Of a DNA stretch of 64,000 nucleotides, positions 63,270 to 64,000 are shown piece by piece. Made by a program: the position numbers and the translations under genes. The notes under the pieces are model-generated. The model made no database searches. It saw nothing but the letters and a program-made list of their open reading frames with translations, and was not told where the DNA came from. Position 1 is the stretch's first letter, and each line of letters starts with the position of its first letter. The stretch is from DATCMH01 sp036563505 (GTDB taxonomy: Bacteria; Pseudomonadota; Alphaproteobacteria; Rhizobiales; Beijerinckiaceae), in the NCBI GenBank assembly GCA_036563505.1, contig DATCMH010000005.1:105040-169039 (forward strand). The letters are read 5' to 3'.

Positions 63270-63659
63270 TCACTGCGTGAGCTTGACCGGCGCCTTGTCG
63301 AAGGTGTGCAGGTAGGCGATCAGGTCGTCGATGCGCTTCTCGTCCTTCAGGCCGGGATAGACCATCTTCGTGCCCGGGATCTTGGCCTTCGGGTCTCTGA
63401 TGTATTCGCGGAAGGTGGCCTCGTCCCAGGTGATCCCTGAGTTCTTGTTCGCGGGCGTGTAGCTATAGCCCTCGACCATGCCCGCCTTGCGGCCGAACAA
63501 GCCGTTGAGCACCGGGCCGACCTGGTTCCTCGCGGTGTCACCGACCTGGTGGCAGGTGCGGCACTGCAGGAACACCCGCTCGCCCGCGGCCGCGTCCTGG
63601 GCGAGAGCGTTGCCCGTCAGGCCCATCAAAGCGGCAAAACCCAAGATCACTGAACGCAT
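63270..63659 (-). CDS. Class I cytochrome c, periplasmic
   Basis: A 129-residue protein with a signal peptide (MRSVILGFAALMGLTGNALA) and one heme c site CRTCHQVGD at about residue 34; the axial Met is probably in GTKMVYPGLKDEKR near residue 97. The pattern VGPVLNGLFGRKAG and YIRDPKAKIPGTKM is that of mitochondrial-like cytochrome c2/c550. It carries electrons between periplasmic oxidoreductases, e.g. in respiration or methanol oxidation. GGAGG precedes the start at 63659. Confidence 0.93.
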   Translation of the reverse strand: MRSVILGFAALMGLTGNALAQDAAAGERVFLQCRTCHQVGDTARNQVGPVLNGLFGRKAGMVEGYSYTPANKNSGITWDEATFREYIRDPKAKIPGTKMVYPGLKDEKRIDDLIAYLHTFDKAPVKLTQ

Positions 63660-63783
63660 CTGTTTTCCTCCCATCATCGACTCCGAGGCGACGCCTTGGA
63701 TCGAGAATTGTCGAGCTTGCCTCTTGTTCCAGAGGAACGGTCGAGCGGTGGATTGTCGCACCGCTTCGCACTCCACGGTTTTC

Positions 63784-64000
63784 TCACGCGCGTGCTCTCA
63801 CCATGGTCTCCGTCCCCAACGCCTGGAACACCTGTGTCACGATGCTGGTGTGATCGAGGCCTGCCTGGGCGTAGAGGCGGGTAGGCGTGTCCTGGTCCAG
63901 ATACCGGTCGGGGAGCGTGAGGCAGCGCACTTTGAGCCCCTGGTCGAGTTGGCCCTGGGTGGCGAGAAGATGCAGCACGTGGCTCCCGAAGCCGCCCACC
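63784..64000 (-). CDS. dxs: 1-deoxy-D-xylulose-5-phosphate synthase, C-terminal part
   Basis: The last 71 or more residues of a reverse-strand protein that runs off the window. GGFGSHVLHLLA, GLKVRCLTLPDRYLDQDTPTRLYAQAGLDH, and IVTQVFQAL match the C-terminal domain of DXS, which makes DXP from pyruvate and glyceraldehyde-3-phosphate (isoprenoids, thiamine, pyridoxal). No start inside the window; the Met at the edge is internal. Confidence 0.85.
   Translation of the reverse strand, partial: VGGFGSHVLHLLATQGQLDQGLKVRCLTLPDRYLDQDTPTRLYAQAGLDHTSIVTQVFQALGTETMVRARA

Overview
The window looks like a chromosomal segment around the dnaA locus of a high-GC alphaproteobacterium of the order Hyphomicrobiales (Rhizobiales), most likely Methylobacteriaceae or a close relative. 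The signs are the rpsT-dnaA-dnaN-recF-gyrB order, an AccD with a degenerate zinc ribbon, DUF992, DUF2382 and BON stress proteins, formate-tetrahydrofolate ligase, and many GC-rich palindromic intergenic repeats. This placement is inferred from gene content, not from any database search.

Layout. 0-7.5 kb: an SMP-30-like exported protein, a GFA-type protein, an exported kelch protein, an exported serine hydrolase, then leuA behind a leucine-rich leader peptide and an attenuator hairpin, with a PAS-like protein and a lipoprotein in the other direction. 7.8-15.5 kb: NUDIX, PhzF, an endonuclease-fold protein, pdxY, DedA, and a nitrate/sulfonate-type ABC importer. 15.7-25 kb: a GlxA-type regulator with an isochorismatase, ilvC in an operon with a TetR repressor and a palindromic operator, DUF924, a degenerate EAL protein, RidA, a metal-binding HMA protein, LysE, and a membrane-anchored TPR regulator. 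25-36 kb: omega-aminotransferase, an intact toxin-antitoxin pair, ftfL, hisS (with a low-GC internal segment), a BON protein, DUF992, fmt, def, rmuC.

36.4-40.2 kb is the accessory part. A low-GC island carries a PD-(D/E)XK-type nuclease interrupted by one in-frame amber codon, followed by a perfect hairpin, a conserved hypothetical gene, a frameshifted HPG/SIGC-motif gene and a DUF4160/DUF2442 pair. 40.2-46.6 kb: thiC with a TPP riboswitch, a CDF-like membrane protein, an ECF sigma factor coupled to a quinone oxidoreductase, cupin, DUF2000 and an AraC regulator, and a 36-residue small protein. 46.6-60.8 kb is core: accD-folC, enoyl-CoA hydratase, a threonine dehydratase-like enzyme, rpsT, the probable origin region, dnaA, dnaN, a decayed parDE pair, recF, a CPBP protease, LysE, gyrB. 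60.9-64 kb: stress-type proteins (one amber-interrupted), a cytochrome c, and the end of dxs.

The most interesting observations are the mosaic hisS, the amber-interrupted island nuclease, the leucine attenuator, the TetR-ilvC operon, and four single-base lesions (two TAG codons, two +1 insertions) that all fall in dispensable genes. I saw no CRISPR array, rRNA, tRNA or complete insertion sequence.
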